Source: Haliscomenobacter sp965225875 (GTDB lineage Bacteria; Bacteroidota; Bacteroidia; Chitinophagales; Saprospiraceae). Taken from it: a stretch of DNA of 64,000 nucleotides. This document shows positions 1 through 7,148 of the stretch, one piece after another; within the stretch, counting starts at the first letter, position 1; every line of letters begins with the position of its first letter. Where the stretch lies: positions 992,001 to 1,056,000 of the forward strand of contig NZ_CBDDBS010000003.1 in NCBI RefSeq assembly GCF_965225875.1. Reading direction: 5' to 3'. Position numbers and translations under genes: made by a program. Below the pieces are notes generated by a model. The model saw nothing but the letters and a program-made list of their open reading frames with translations. It was not told the DNA's origin and did no database searches.

Positions 1-439
1 TGACACTGGAATTACCCGGGTCAAATGCAATAGCATTGATACGGCCAATACCGGCATACCCTCCAGTAGAGGAAGTTGGTCCCATGGGAGTCCAGTTGCC
101 TACTGGCGTAAGTGAACTGGTCACCACATCGGGGGCAAAACCATGGCTTTTTTGATAACTGCTGAATTCTTCTTCATTGATCCCGGCTTTAGGCAGGGAG
201 CCATCGGGCATCAAACGGTTTTCCCAGTAATATTGCCAGCGTAAAAAGGGTTTAAAACCTTTACCCTTTTCTGGTGTTTTGTCCTTCCAAAACTCCTTGA
301 AATCAGCTTTTGCTGCTTCAAAACTAGCTTTGTCTCCTTTTGTCATCAAGTCTGCCCAAGGTTGAGCAAAACTTGAAACCGTACAACATGTAGTAAACCA
401 TAACAATAGAGCCGTGGCTCCAATTAATTGTCTTTTCAT
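1..439 (-). CDS. Exported BNR/VPS10-type repeat protein, N-terminal part (cut by window edge)
   Basis: Reading the minus strand from the ATG at 439 gives about 146 codons with no stop before the window edge, so only the N-terminus is visible. It opens with a signal peptide (MKRQLIGATALLLWF, small residues, then SSFAQ). A charged helical stretch follows, and then WTPMGPTSSTGGYAGIGRIN and AIAFDPGN. That last segment is the usual lead-in of large Saprospiria exported proteins built from BNR/sortilin-like propeller repeats, many of which carry a T9SS sorting domain. The same IGRINAIAFDP-like lead-in appears in the complete protein at 16202-18775 (IGARVNAIAVHPGN). The assignment to this class is therefore a comparison within the window plus family knowledge; the repeats and the C-terminus lie outside. 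Confidence 0.7.
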   Translation of the reverse strand, partial: MKRQLIGATALLLWFTTCCTVSSFAQPWADLMTKGDKASFEAAKADFKEFWKDKTPEKGKGFKPFLRWQYYWENRLMPDGSLPKAGINEEEFSSYQKSHGFAPDVVTSSLTPVGNWTPMGPTSSTGGYAGIGRINAIAFDPGNSSV

Positions 440-940
440 AAAATCCGATTATAGTTAAGAGTGATAAAATCCAAGGAAAGATCCTATCTAACAGAAAGGT
501 GAACAATTGAGATCTGATTTGGCTGGAAATAATGTAAGCAGTACAAGGACAAGATAGGCCAATTTCACAATTTGACAAATATATTTTGGTCGAATTGTGA
601 AAAAACGAAAAAATGACAATAAAAAGAGGAGTAATTGCGAAATCGTTAAAAGGTTGGGTTAAAAGACAGGTAAGCCGATTCCGAGATCTGGCCTCGGCCT
701 TCCTGTCAATGCTTAAGACAGATTACAGTATTCGGCTAGATAGAGTTGCAGTCAAAAATGTTCTAATGCTAGCACAGTGTTAGAATGGAGGCCAATAATG
801 ATGCCTTTGGGTTTGGGAAAAGATAATAATGTGGGAAATAAGGTGGATGTGAATTGCTGGAAGAGAAATAGGAAACTTATACGTTTCGGTTGTAAAATTA
901 AAAAAATATTGATTTATAAAAATAATAATCTAAGTTTTTT
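440..940. other. 501-bp gene-free AT-rich interval
   Basis: No convincing gene is seen. It holds the upstream region of the minus-strand gene starting at 439 and the downstream region of the minus-strand gene ending at 941. A short plus-strand open frame (777-1016) runs into the latter gene antisense and has no coding character. The only structure I see is the imperfect hairpin at 665-707. Confidence 0.6.
665..707. terminator. Imperfect hairpin, possible terminator
   Basis: The arms GACAGGTAAGCCGA and TCGGCCTTCCTGTC pair with two mismatches around a 15-base loop. It lies about 235 bases past the stop of the minus-strand gene 941-1537. There is no T-run, so the terminator role is a guess. Confidence 0.3.
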
Positions 941-1537
941 TCATAAAATCAGAAAAGAATCAAAAAATCGATCACTGGCGGCATTAATGGCCATGTCCTT
1001 AAGGGTAACGGTTTGAATGCTGTAAAACCGATTGCGCACCATAAAGGCCTTGGTTTTGATGACAGCTTGGTCCCGTAAGTAATTGATCCGCCATATTTTA
1101 CCAGGAAAGCCTTGTTGTACAATATCGGACTGGTAAGCCAGTTCTCCTTTCACACTACTGGTTGCCTGATCGATACTTGCAGCAAAAAAATCCTTTAGCA
1201 ATTCTGTAGAGTCTGAATGGATGGTCCCAGGAGGGTAATCACAAAAGGTGACCATGTAGAACAGGTTTTCCGCATTTTTCTGGGTGTTGTTGTACACGAG
1301 GATGTAATAGGCTAATTTTCCTAGTGGGGTTTGCACCGAATCAACCGCTTTGTCAAATTCTCCCGGGACCAGAACTCTAAATTTTCCTTCCAGAGATTGG
1401 TACTCCTTCCAGGGATTCGTCCGCCAATCTTCAGCAGAAGTTTGAACAAATGTATCTCGCAATACTTGTGCGTGGCTAATACTAATCGAGATCAAGAAGA
1501 ACAAGCCCAAAAGGCTCAATTTTTTCACTAAATTCAT
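941..1537 (-). CDS. Small secreted protein of unknown function
   Basis: This is a 198-residue protein with a clear N-terminal signal peptide (KKLSLLGLFFLISISISHAQ, cleavage after HAQ), so it is probably periplasmic or surface-located. The mature part has no cysteine-rich or repeat features. Phrases such as YQSLEGKFRVLVPGEFDKAVDSVQ recall the PsbP/TPR-associated fold in which a short beta-sheet domain follows FRVLVPG, but I cannot assign a named family. It is a single gene between two regulatory regions, with its 5' end facing the palindromic element at 1597-1708. It ends in SFLIL, with the stop at 941. The reading frame and export signal are sound; the function is unknown. Confidence 0.75.
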   Translation of the reverse strand: MNLVKKLSLLGLFFLISISISHAQVLRDTFVQTSAEDWRTNPWKEYQSLEGKFRVLVPGEFDKAVDSVQTPLGKLAYYILVYNNTQKNAENLFYMVTFCDYPPGTIHSDSTELLKDFFAASIDQATSSVKGELAYQSDIVQQGFPGKIWRINYLRDQAVIKTKAFMVRNRFYSIQTVTLKDMAINAASDRFFDSFLIL

Positions 1538-1596
1538 TGCAAGTTAATTTCCATCAAATGAGCGTATTTTCAGCCTAAAAGTTGTGTCCGCGGCGG

Positions 1597-1708
1597 TAAA
1601 AAAATAAGTGTTTCATTTTGCCAAAGAATTAGATAAGTAAATGGTTCATTTTAAGCTTTTTATACAATTCTTTGGCTCAAAGAAAAAATGAACACTTATT
1701 TTTTGCCC
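1597..1708. repeat. Palindromic element A1 upstream of pncB
   Basis: This is a long imperfect inverted repeat. The left arm contains AAATAAGTGTTTCATTTT and CCAAAGAATTAGATAA. The right arm contains CAATTCTTTGG and AAAATGAACACTTATTTT. The reverse complement of 3243-3349 matches this element over nearly its whole length, so the two copies lie as mirror images on either side of pncB. No coding capacity is seen. Confidence 0.8.
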
Positions 1709-1747
1709 ACTATTCCGTAATTTTTTTTGTTAACAGAGACATATTTT

Positions 1748-1797
1748 TTTGCAAAGTTCAACAAAGCGCCATACCTTAGTTTCAAAATCAAACTAAG
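1748..1797 (+). promoter_or_regulatory. pncB promoter with overlapping operator-like palindrome
   Basis: TTTG at 1748-1751 and TACCTTAG at 1772-1779 are 20 bases apart and match the Bacteroidota pattern TTTG/TAnnTTTG with one mismatch. A perfect palindrome covers 1775-1797: arms CTTAGTTT and AAACTAAG around the 7-base spacer CAAAATC. It overlaps the -7 element and reaches the GTG start codon. The position suits a repressor site, and the Nudix-type regulator at 3457 is the obvious candidate to bind it. Confidence 0.55.
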
Positions 1798-3239
1798 TGA
1801 CAAATACATCCCATTTATCCGCAGTCTATCGTGAGCGTTTTGCCCTCGTAGCGGACCTTTATCACCTGACAATGGCTTATGGATTTTGGAAAAACGGAGT
1901 CCAGGATCAACCCGCCGTATTCCAGTTGTACTACCGTCGCAATCCGTTTGCCAACCAATACGCCATTGCTACGGGTTTGGGTTTGGCCATCGATTACCTG
2001 CAACAGTTCCGCTTTACGGTAGAGGACATTCATTACCTCGGCTCTTTAAAAGGTGCTGATGGGCAGCCCCTATTTGAGATCAGCTTTTTAAACTACCTCC
2101 AAAGGCTTGAATTCAAATGCCATGTTGATGCCATTCCTGAAGGTACTGCGGTTTTTCCCAATCAGCCTTTGGTGCGGATAGAAGGCCCGCTGTTGCAAGC
2201 CCAAATCGTAGAATCGGCCTTACTCAACCTGATCAATTTTTCCACCTTGATTGCCACCAAAGCAGCCCGGGTGGTACAGGCAGCTCAAGGAGATCAAATT
2301 CTGGAATTTGGACTGCGCCGAGCCCAAGGACTGGATGGTGCCCTAACTGCCTCCAGAGCAGCCTATATTGGAGGGTGTAATGCCACAAGTAACTTGCTGG
2401 CGGGCAAATATTACCGCATTCCTGTCCGTGGTACCCATGCCCACAGTTGGGTAATGAGTTATGAAAATGAAAGGGAAGCTTACCGTAGTTTTGCCAAGGC
2501 TATGCCCAATAACTGTATTTTCCTGGTTGATACTTACGACACCATCAAAGGGATCAAAAATGCCATTGAAGTAGGCAAAGAATTGCGAAGTATGGGGCAT
2601 ACTCTGCTAGGGATTCGCCTGGATAGCGGCGACCTTTGTGAGTTGAGTAAAAAAGCCCGCAAAATGTTGGACGATGCTGGCTTTACCGAAACAACCATCG
2701 TAGCCAGTGATTGTCTGGACGAAAATTCGATCAGTAGTTTAAAGGACAAAGGCGCTACAATCAATGTTTGGGGAGTTGGTACTGAGCTCATCACCGGAGG
2801 GACTCAAGCTGCTTTAGGTGGAGTATATAAACTGGCTGCAATCCAGGGAAAAAATGGAGAATGGGAATACCGGATCAAAAAATCCGAGGATTTGTACAAG
2901 ATGTCCAACCCCGGTATCCATCAGGTGCGGCGCTATTTTGACCAATCGGGCAAACCTTTGGCAGATGTACTATACGATGCCACTCAGGCTGAACCTACAA
3001 CCGAGGTCATTGAGCTCCAGACAGGAAAAGTAGAACCCCTACCCTCCCCCAGCCTTTCCCAGGATCTGCTTGTGCCTATTTTTAGATCAGGGAAACTCGT
3101 CTACTCTGTTCCCGACATCCACCAGGTGCGGGAAAGATCATTGCAACAACAAGCCTTATTCAATGGAACCAAAAAACACTTTGTCCATGGATTGGACCGT
3201 TATTTGTTCGATTTGAAGCAGCGTTTCGCGCAAAAGTAG
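1797..3239 (+). CDS. pncB: Nicotinate phosphoribosyltransferase
   Basis: This 480-residue enzyme of NAD salvage couples nicotinate and PRPP, with ATP hydrolysis, to give nicotinate mononucleotide in the cytoplasm. The N-terminal DLYHLTMAYGFWKNG block is typical of the family. The GTHAHSWVMSY block holds the histidine that is phosphorylated in the catalytic cycle. GIRLDSGDLCELSKKARK and IVASDCLDE are the phosphate/PRPP-binding strands. The GTG start at 1797 is chosen because the next in-frame ATG (1872) would remove the conserved ADLYHL segment. The promoter just upstream would leave a leader of only about 10 bases. The next gene encodes a NrtR-type regulator of NAD metabolism, which supports both assignments. 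Confidence 0.93.
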   Translation: MTNTSHLSAVYRERFALVADLYHLTMAYGFWKNGVQDQPAVFQLYYRRNPFANQYAIATGLGLAIDYLQQFRFTVEDIHYLGSLKGADGQPLFEISFLNYLQRLEFKCHVDAIPEGTAVFPNQPLVRIEGPLLQAQIVESALLNLINFSTLIATKAARVVQAAQGDQILEFGLRRAQGLDGALTASRAAYIGGCNATSNLLAGKYYRIPVRGTHAHSWVMSYENEREAYRSFAKAMPNNCIFLVDTYDTIKGIKNAIEVGKELRSMGHTLLGIRLDSGDLCELSKKARKMLDDAGFTETTIVASDCLDENSISSLKDKGATINVWGVGTELITGGTQAALGGVYKLAAIQGKNGEWEYRIKKSEDLYKMSNPGIHQVRRYFDQSGKPLADVLYDATQAEPTTEVIELQTGKVEPLPSPSLSQDLLVPIFRSGKLVYSVPDIHQVRERSLQQQALFNGTKKHFVHGLDRYLFDLKQRFAQK

Positions 3240-3242
3240 TGG

Positions 3243-3349
3243 GGGAAAATAAGTGTTCATTTTCTCTGAGCCAAAGAATTGGATAAGAAACTTAAAATGA
3301 ATTATTTACTTATCTAATTCTTTGGTAAAATGAAACACCTGTTTTTTTA
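3243..3349. repeat. Palindromic element A2 downstream of pncB
   Basis: This is the second copy of the element at 1597-1708, in inverted orientation. It starts with GAAAATAAGTGTTCATTTT and ends with AAAATGAAACACCTGTTTTT; CCAAAGAATT and AATTCTTTGG form the inner arms. It begins a few bases after the pncB stop codon and could serve as a bidirectional terminator. Confidence 0.8.
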
Positions 3350-3387
3350 TCGCCCTAAAGAGCTAAATTGCGTTTTATTATACTTTG

Positions 3388-3436
3388 AAGGATGAGTTTG
3401 CAATGAATCAATGGTATTAATCGTTACCTCATCCTT
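3388..3436. promoter_or_regulatory. Inverted repeat upstream of the Nudix regulator
   Basis: The arms AAGGATGAG (3388-3396) and CTCATCCTT (3428-3436) match perfectly and are 31 bases apart, ending 20 bases before the regulator's ATG. It could be an mRNA stem or a looping operator. It does not resemble the palindrome at the pncB start. Confidence 0.35.
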
Positions 3437-3456
3437 TTGAACCTGGAATTTGCACA

Positions 3457-4182
3457 ATGAAATATTGCTATGAATATCCTCGGCCATCTGTTACGGTAGA
3501 CTGTATCATTTTTGGCCTCGACGAATCTCAAGTGCTCAAGGTACTCCTCATTCAACGGGGGCATGACCCTTTCCAGGGACATTGGGCCCTGCCCGGCGGC
3601 TTTGTAGATTTGGAAGAAGACCTAGAGTTTGCAGCCTTGCGCGAATTGGAGGAGGAAACGGGGGTTCGCGACGTGTTTATTGAGCAATTGTTTACTTTTG
3701 GTGCGCCTGGTCGGGACCCTCGGGGCCGCGTAATTAGTGTGGCCTATTATGCCCTGGTCAATTTGACGGAGCACCCGGTAAGCCCTTCCACCGATGCACA
3801 ATCGGCAGAGTGGTTTCCCATTACCAAACTCCCGCAACTGGCTTTTGACCACGAATTGATTCTGGATACGGCCTTGAATCGTTTGCGCGCTAAAGTCCGG
3901 TACCAACCCATCGGTTTTGAGTTGCTGCCTGAAAAATTTACTTTGACTCAGTTGCAAAATCTGTACGAAACCATCTTGGGTTTGCCAAAGGATGATGCCT
4001 TGAACAAACGTAATTTCCGCACCCGAATCCAAAAAATGGATGTACTGAAGGAAGTAGGCATCCAAGAGGGTGTTTCACATCGCCCGGCTAAATTGTACAG
4101 TTTTGACAAGGCGCGTTACGAAGAGTTGCAAAAAATGAAATACATGGACCTGGTTCGCCGGGGCCTTGATTTTGAAATATGA
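3457..4182 (+). CDS. nrtR: Nudix-type transcriptional regulator (NrtR family)
   Basis: This 241-residue protein combines an N-terminal Nudix fold with a C-terminal winged-helix region. The Nudix box is complete: G-x5-E-x7-RELEEETGV, within residues about 47-70, so catalysis of an ADP-ribose-like substrate is not excluded. The C-terminal half (FTLTQLQNLYETILG, then NKRNFRTRIQKMDVL) is the helix-turn-helix pattern of NrtR regulators, which bind DNA near NAD genes and respond to ADP-ribose. Its place directly after pncB fits a local regulator of NAD salvage. Some NrtR-like proteins in Bacteroidota control sugar genes instead, so the target is an inference from neighbourhood. The ATG at 3457 gives the usual family N-terminus (PRPSVTVDCIIF). 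Confidence 0.85.
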   Translation: MKYCYEYPRPSVTVDCIIFGLDESQVLKVLLIQRGHDPFQGHWALPGGFVDLEEDLEFAALRELEEETGVRDVFIEQLFTFGAPGRDPRGRVISVAYYALVNLTEHPVSPSTDAQSAEWFPITKLPQLAFDHELILDTALNRLRAKVRYQPIGFELLPEKFTLTQLQNLYETILGLPKDDALNKRNFRTRIQKMDVLKEVGIQEGVSHRPAKLYSFDKARYEELQKMKYMDLVRRGLDFEI

Positions 4183-4216
4183 CCTGGTGCAATGTTAATT
4201 CTACGCTACAATGTTA

Positions 4217-4243
4217 ATTTAACTGCAGCCATTTTAGTTAAAT
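4217..4243. promoter_or_regulatory. Perfect inverted repeat upstream of sixA
   Basis: The arms ATTTAACT and AGTTAAAT surround an 11-base spacer and end 19 bases before the ATG at 4263. It could be an operator or a small stem; no T-run follows. Confidence 0.35.
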
Positions 4244-4262
4244 TGTTTAATGCTACTGCTCT

Positions 4263-4760
4263 ATGAAAACCGTTTTTTTTGTTCGCCACGCCAAATCCAG
4301 TTGGGGAAATCCTTCAGTAAGTGATATGGATCGTCCACTCAACGAACGTGGGCTGCGTGATGCACCTCAAATGGGTTTAAAACTCAAACAACTCAACTCA
4401 AACATTGATCTCATTGTGAGCAGTCCAGCCAAAAGGGCTTTCACGACTGCCACTTTTTTTGCGGCAGCATTGGGCTTACCCCCCGAGAAAATTGTGTTGG
4501 AGCCCCGCTTGTACGAAGCCATGTCAGAAGACGTGATCAGCGTCATCAATGAGCTATCGGATGAATACCACGTGGTGGCTATTTTTGGGCACAACCCCAC
4601 GTTTACCTTCATCGCCAACCTTTTTACGGAAGATTACATCGACAATATTCCCACTTGTGGGGTCTGTAAGGTAGACGCCAAGATCAACTCCTGGAAGGAA
4701 TTTGGCGAAAACAGTGGTCGACTGTCCGCATTTTATTTTCCCAAACAATCTTTGCTTTAA
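4263..4760 (+). CDS. sixA: SixA-like phosphohistidine phosphatase
   Basis: This 165-residue protein belongs to the histidine phosphatase (phosphoglycerate mutase-like) superfamily. The N-terminal FFVRHAKSSW motif carries the nucleophile histidine of the RHG/RHA box. DRPLNERGLRDA, SSPAKRAFTTA and the late FGHNPT motif supply the remaining arginine and histidine of the phosphate pocket. SixA enzymes remove phosphate from histidine in phosphotransfer proteins, and this short form has no extra domains. The stop codon abuts the ATG of the lipoprotein gene at 4761 with no spacing, so the two are probably translated from one mRNA. A two-component pair follows, but a functional link to it is only suggested by proximity. 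Confidence 0.85.
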   Translation: MKTVFFVRHAKSSWGNPSVSDMDRPLNERGLRDAPQMGLKLKQLNSNIDLIVSSPAKRAFTTATFFAAALGLPPEKIVLEPRLYEAMSEDVISVINELSDEYHVVAIFGHNPTFTFIANLFTEDYIDNIPTCGVCKVDAKINSWKEFGENSGRLSAFYFPKQSLL

Positions 4761-5072
4761 ATGAAGGGTTTACGAGTGGTCCTTTTATGTTTGTTTCTCC
4801 CGCTTTTTGCCTGTAATGTGGGGCAAAAAAAGCTCCCTATTCCAGAAAAAAAATTAATCCAAATCCTCACCGATGTGCATTATGCCGAGGCAGCCTTACA
4901 AGATGTGTACGGCGTTCAAAAGGATAGCCTCAAAAAAGTGTACTACCAGGAAATTTACCAATTGTACGAAACATCGGAGGGCGAGTTGACCAAAACCATG
5001 GATATCCTGCGTCAGGATCCGGAAAGATTGGACAAAATTTACCAATTCATTGTCGACAATCTAAATGGTTAA
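4761..5072 (+). CDS. DUF4296 lipoprotein
   Basis: This 103-residue protein has a lipoprotein signal peptide ending in the lipobox LFAC, after which the cysteine would be lipidated. The following stretch, IPEKKLIQILTDVHYAEAAL, is the hallmark of DUF4296, a small Bacteroidota lipoprotein family of unknown function. The rest is helical and charged. It is translationally adjacent to the sixA-like gene (TAA directly followed by ATG). The envelope location is inferred from the lipobox; no activity can be assigned. Confidence 0.85.
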   Translation: MKGLRVVLLCLFLPLFACNVGQKKLPIPEKKLIQILTDVHYAEAALQDVYGVQKDSLKKVYYQEIYQLYETSEGELTKTMDILRQDPERLDKIYQFIVDNLNG

Positions 5073-5117
5073 CAATTATTTAAACTGCATAGCATCTAGG
5101 TCATCTTGGATTAATTA

Positions 5118-5125
5118 TAGCTTTG
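5118..5125 (+). promoter_or_regulatory. Promoter -7 element of the two-component operon
   Basis: TAGCTTTG matches the Bacteroidota -7 consensus TAnnTTTG; I do not see a good -33 partner. Transcription would start near 5130. That makes the in-frame codon at 5123 impossible as a start and supports the ATG at 5150. Confidence 0.45.
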
Positions 5126-5149
5126 CACAAGTTTTTTGAACCTTCGTGC

Positions 5150-5833
5150 ATGGACAACATAAAAATTCTCATCGTTGATGATGAGCCAGACATCCTGGAG
5201 ATTCTCCAGTACAACCTCGAAAAGGAAGGCTATCAGGTCGTGACGGCCTCCGATGGTGAAGAGGCCATTAATGTGGCTGAACGCGAGCAGCCCAACCTGA
5301 TCATTCTGGACATCATGATGCCTAAAATGGACGGGGTTGAGGTTTGTAGAATCCTGCGTAGCAAACCCGATTTTGACCGTACCGCTATCGCCTTTTTAAC
5401 CGCTCGGGAAGAAGATTATTCTCAAATTGCTGCATTGGACGTTGGTGGCGACGATTACATCACCAAACCCATTCGCCCCCGCGTGTTCATCAGCCGCATC
5501 AAGGCCTTGTTGCGGCGCTCGGATCGCCTCCCGCAGGAAGAAGGTTTGGACGTGGTTAAAGTAGGTGACCTGGCCATCGACCGCGATCGGGTCAGTGTAC
5601 AACGGGGCGAAGAATTGATTGAATTGGCCAAAAAAGAGTTCGAGTTGTTGTTTTTACTGGTTTCGAAACCAGGCAAAGTGTTTTCCCGGGAAGAAATATT
5701 CAACAAGGTTTGGGGAACTGACGTTATTGTAGGTAACCGAACCATCGATGTACACATCCGCAAGTTGCGGGAAAAAATTGGTGAAGATTACATCAAAACC
5801 ATCAAAGGGATCGGGTATAAATTTGAATTTTAA
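5150..5833 (+). CDS. PhoB/OmpR-family response regulator
   Basis: This 227-residue regulator starts with a receiver domain (ILIVDDE acidic pocket, phospho-acceptor Asp54 in LIILDIMMP, conserved Lys in YITKPI). A C-terminal OmpR/PhoB winged-helix domain follows (VWGTDVIVGNRTIDVHIRKL, ending GIGYKFEF). It is expected to bind DNA as a dimer when phosphorylated by the adjacent kinase. The start at ATG 5150 (MDNIKILIVDDE) is preferred over an upstream in-frame codon at 5123, which lies in the promoter. The stop overlaps the kinase start by one base (TAATG), which implies coupled translation. In this phylum such pairs are often annotated as PhoB/PhoR-like, but the stimulus is not visible here. Confidence 0.92.
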   Translation: MDNIKILIVDDEPDILEILQYNLEKEGYQVVTASDGEEAINVAEREQPNLIILDIMMPKMDGVEVCRILRSKPDFDRTAIAFLTAREEDYSQIAALDVGGDDYITKPIRPRVFISRIKALLRRSDRLPQEEGLDVVKVGDLAIDRDRVSVQRGEELIELAKKEFELLFLLVSKPGKVFSREEIFNKVWGTDVIVGNRTIDVHIRKLREKIGEDYIKTIKGIGYKFEF

Positions 5834-6885
5834 TGCTTAAAAACCCAACGCCCCGGCAAATCGCCATTGCTTCAGCGGCCCTCATCACTGCGGTAGGCAT
5901 TGTCATTTTTTTGATGGTTCGTTTTCTGCGTTGGGAGGCCTATCCCTGGTTGGAATATTTGACCTGGGTGCTCTTGTTTTTTGTACTGACCTACCGGGTG
6001 GTTTTGTATTTTTTGCAAAACTACATTTACCGCAAAATCAAACTCATCTACAAAACCATCCACCAGGAGAAGATCAATCCGGCCGAAAAGAGCAAATCCA
6101 TCAACGCCGATGCGAAAATATTTGAAGAAGTAAGCCAACAAGTGGCCGATTGGGCCGCAAATCAACAGAAGGAAATTGACCAATTGCGTTCCTGGGGAGA
6201 ATACCGCCGGGCCTATTTGGGCGACATTTCACATGAGCTCAAAACGCCCATTTTCAACATCCAGGGCTACCTGGAATCGGTCATTGACAATGGAGTGGAA
6301 GATGCAGCCTTTAGTTTGTCTTTTTTGAAAAAAGCTTCAAAAAACGTAGACCGCCTACAAACAATCATCCAGGATTTGGAAACCATCTCCAAACTGGAAA
6401 CGGGCAACATGTTGCTCGAGTTGACCAATTTTGACATCAAGGAACTGGGTCGGGAGGTTTTTGAAGACCTCGAAATCAAAGCCGCCGAGCGCAATATCTC
6501 CCTCGAATTTAAAGAAGGGGCCAGTCAAAACTACCGGGTTAAAGCCGACCGGGAAAAAATCCGCCAGGTACTCATCAACCTCATCCACAACTCCATCAAA
6601 TACGGCATCCCCAACGGCCGCATCAAAATTGCCTTTTACGACATGGACAAACGGGTGCTGATCGAAGTAGCCGACAATGGCATTGGCATTCCTAAGGAGC
6701 ACCTTGCCCACGTCTTTGACCGTTTTTACCGGGTAGACAAAAGCCGCGCACGCACCCAGGGTGGCTCCGGCCTCGGCCTTTCTATTGTCAAACACATCAT
6801 TGAAGCCCATTCCCAAACCATCAATGTAAGGTCAACCCCGAATCTGGGCTCTACGTTTGGGTTTACCTTGGACAAAGCGAGCTAA
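5833..6885 (+). CDS. PhoR-like sensor histidine kinase
   Basis: This 350-residue membrane kinase is the partner of the regulator immediately upstream. Two N-terminal membrane helices (about residues 10-30 and 40-62) have only a short loop between them, so there is no sizeable external sensor domain. The dimerization domain has the H-box DISHELKTP with His134. The ATPase domain shows the N-box LINLIHNSIKYG, the G1 box VADNGIGIP, the F-box FDRFYRVD and the G2 box GGSGLGLSIV. The sensed signal probably comes through the membrane or the linker. The REP-like element at 6912-7064 follows the stop codon. Confidence 0.92.
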   Translation: MLKNPTPRQIAIASAALITAVGIVIFLMVRFLRWEAYPWLEYLTWVLLFFVLTYRVVLYFLQNYIYRKIKLIYKTIHQEKINPAEKSKSINADAKIFEEVSQQVADWAANQQKEIDQLRSWGEYRRAYLGDISHELKTPIFNIQGYLESVIDNGVEDAAFSLSFLKKASKNVDRLQTIIQDLETISKLETGNMLLELTNFDIKELGREVFEDLEIKAAERNISLEFKEGASQNYRVKADREKIRQVLINLIHNSIKYGIPNGRIKIAFYDMDKRVLIEVADNGIGIPKEHLAHVFDRFYRVDKSRARTQGGSGLGLSIVKHIIEAHSQTINVRSTPNLGSTFGFTLDKAS

Positions 6886-6911
6886 GTTGCATAATTCTGA
6901 TTTTTATTCGG

Positions 6912-7064
6912 AGGACATCAATTGCCACGTGCTTTAGCTCGTGGATCGCGCTTTCTCCTCTTGATGGGCCTCCAGCCCAAATTATGATTCCCAGGCCAGG
7001 GCTGAAGCCCATACAAATTTTTGCCCCTGGTCCACGAGCTAAAGCACGTGGCAATTGATGTCCT
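6912..7064. repeat. BIME-like composite inverted repeat (family C, copy 1)
   Basis: Two perfect 34-base arms (6912-6945 and 7031-7064) begin with AGGACATCAATTGCCACGTG and contain the core GCTTTAGC. The 85-base centre holds a second, nested inverted repeat (ATGGGCCTCCAGCCC against GGGCTGAAGCCCAT). The outer edge AGGACAT-AAT-GCC and the GCTTTAGC core recur at 20315-20362. Such elements are usually mobilised by REP-associated tyrosine transposases; none is in this window. Confidence 0.75.
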
Positions 7065-7114
7065 TCGCCTCCAAAACTTTCAATTTTCAACTATAAACTC
7101 TTCAATTTTTCACT

Positions 7115-7122
7115 TACTTTTG
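7115..7122 (+). promoter_or_regulatory. Promoter -7 element of the ABC-F gene
   Basis: TACTTTTG matches TAnnTTTG and lies 26 bases before the ATG at 7149. No -33 element is evident. Confidence 0.4.
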
Positions 7123-7148
7123 CACCCCGAAATCAAGATTCATCTTTT

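Noticed and set aside
777..1016. A 79-codon plus-strand open frame in the first intergenic region
   Set aside because: Low-complexity Lys/Asn-rich product in AT-rich DNA, overlapping antisense the 3' end of a gene with a clear signal peptide.
6886..7148. Peptides readable from the repeat at 6912-7064 considered as a small gene
   Set aside because: The apparent conserved peptide is the translated arm of the inverted repeat and appears in both orientations.
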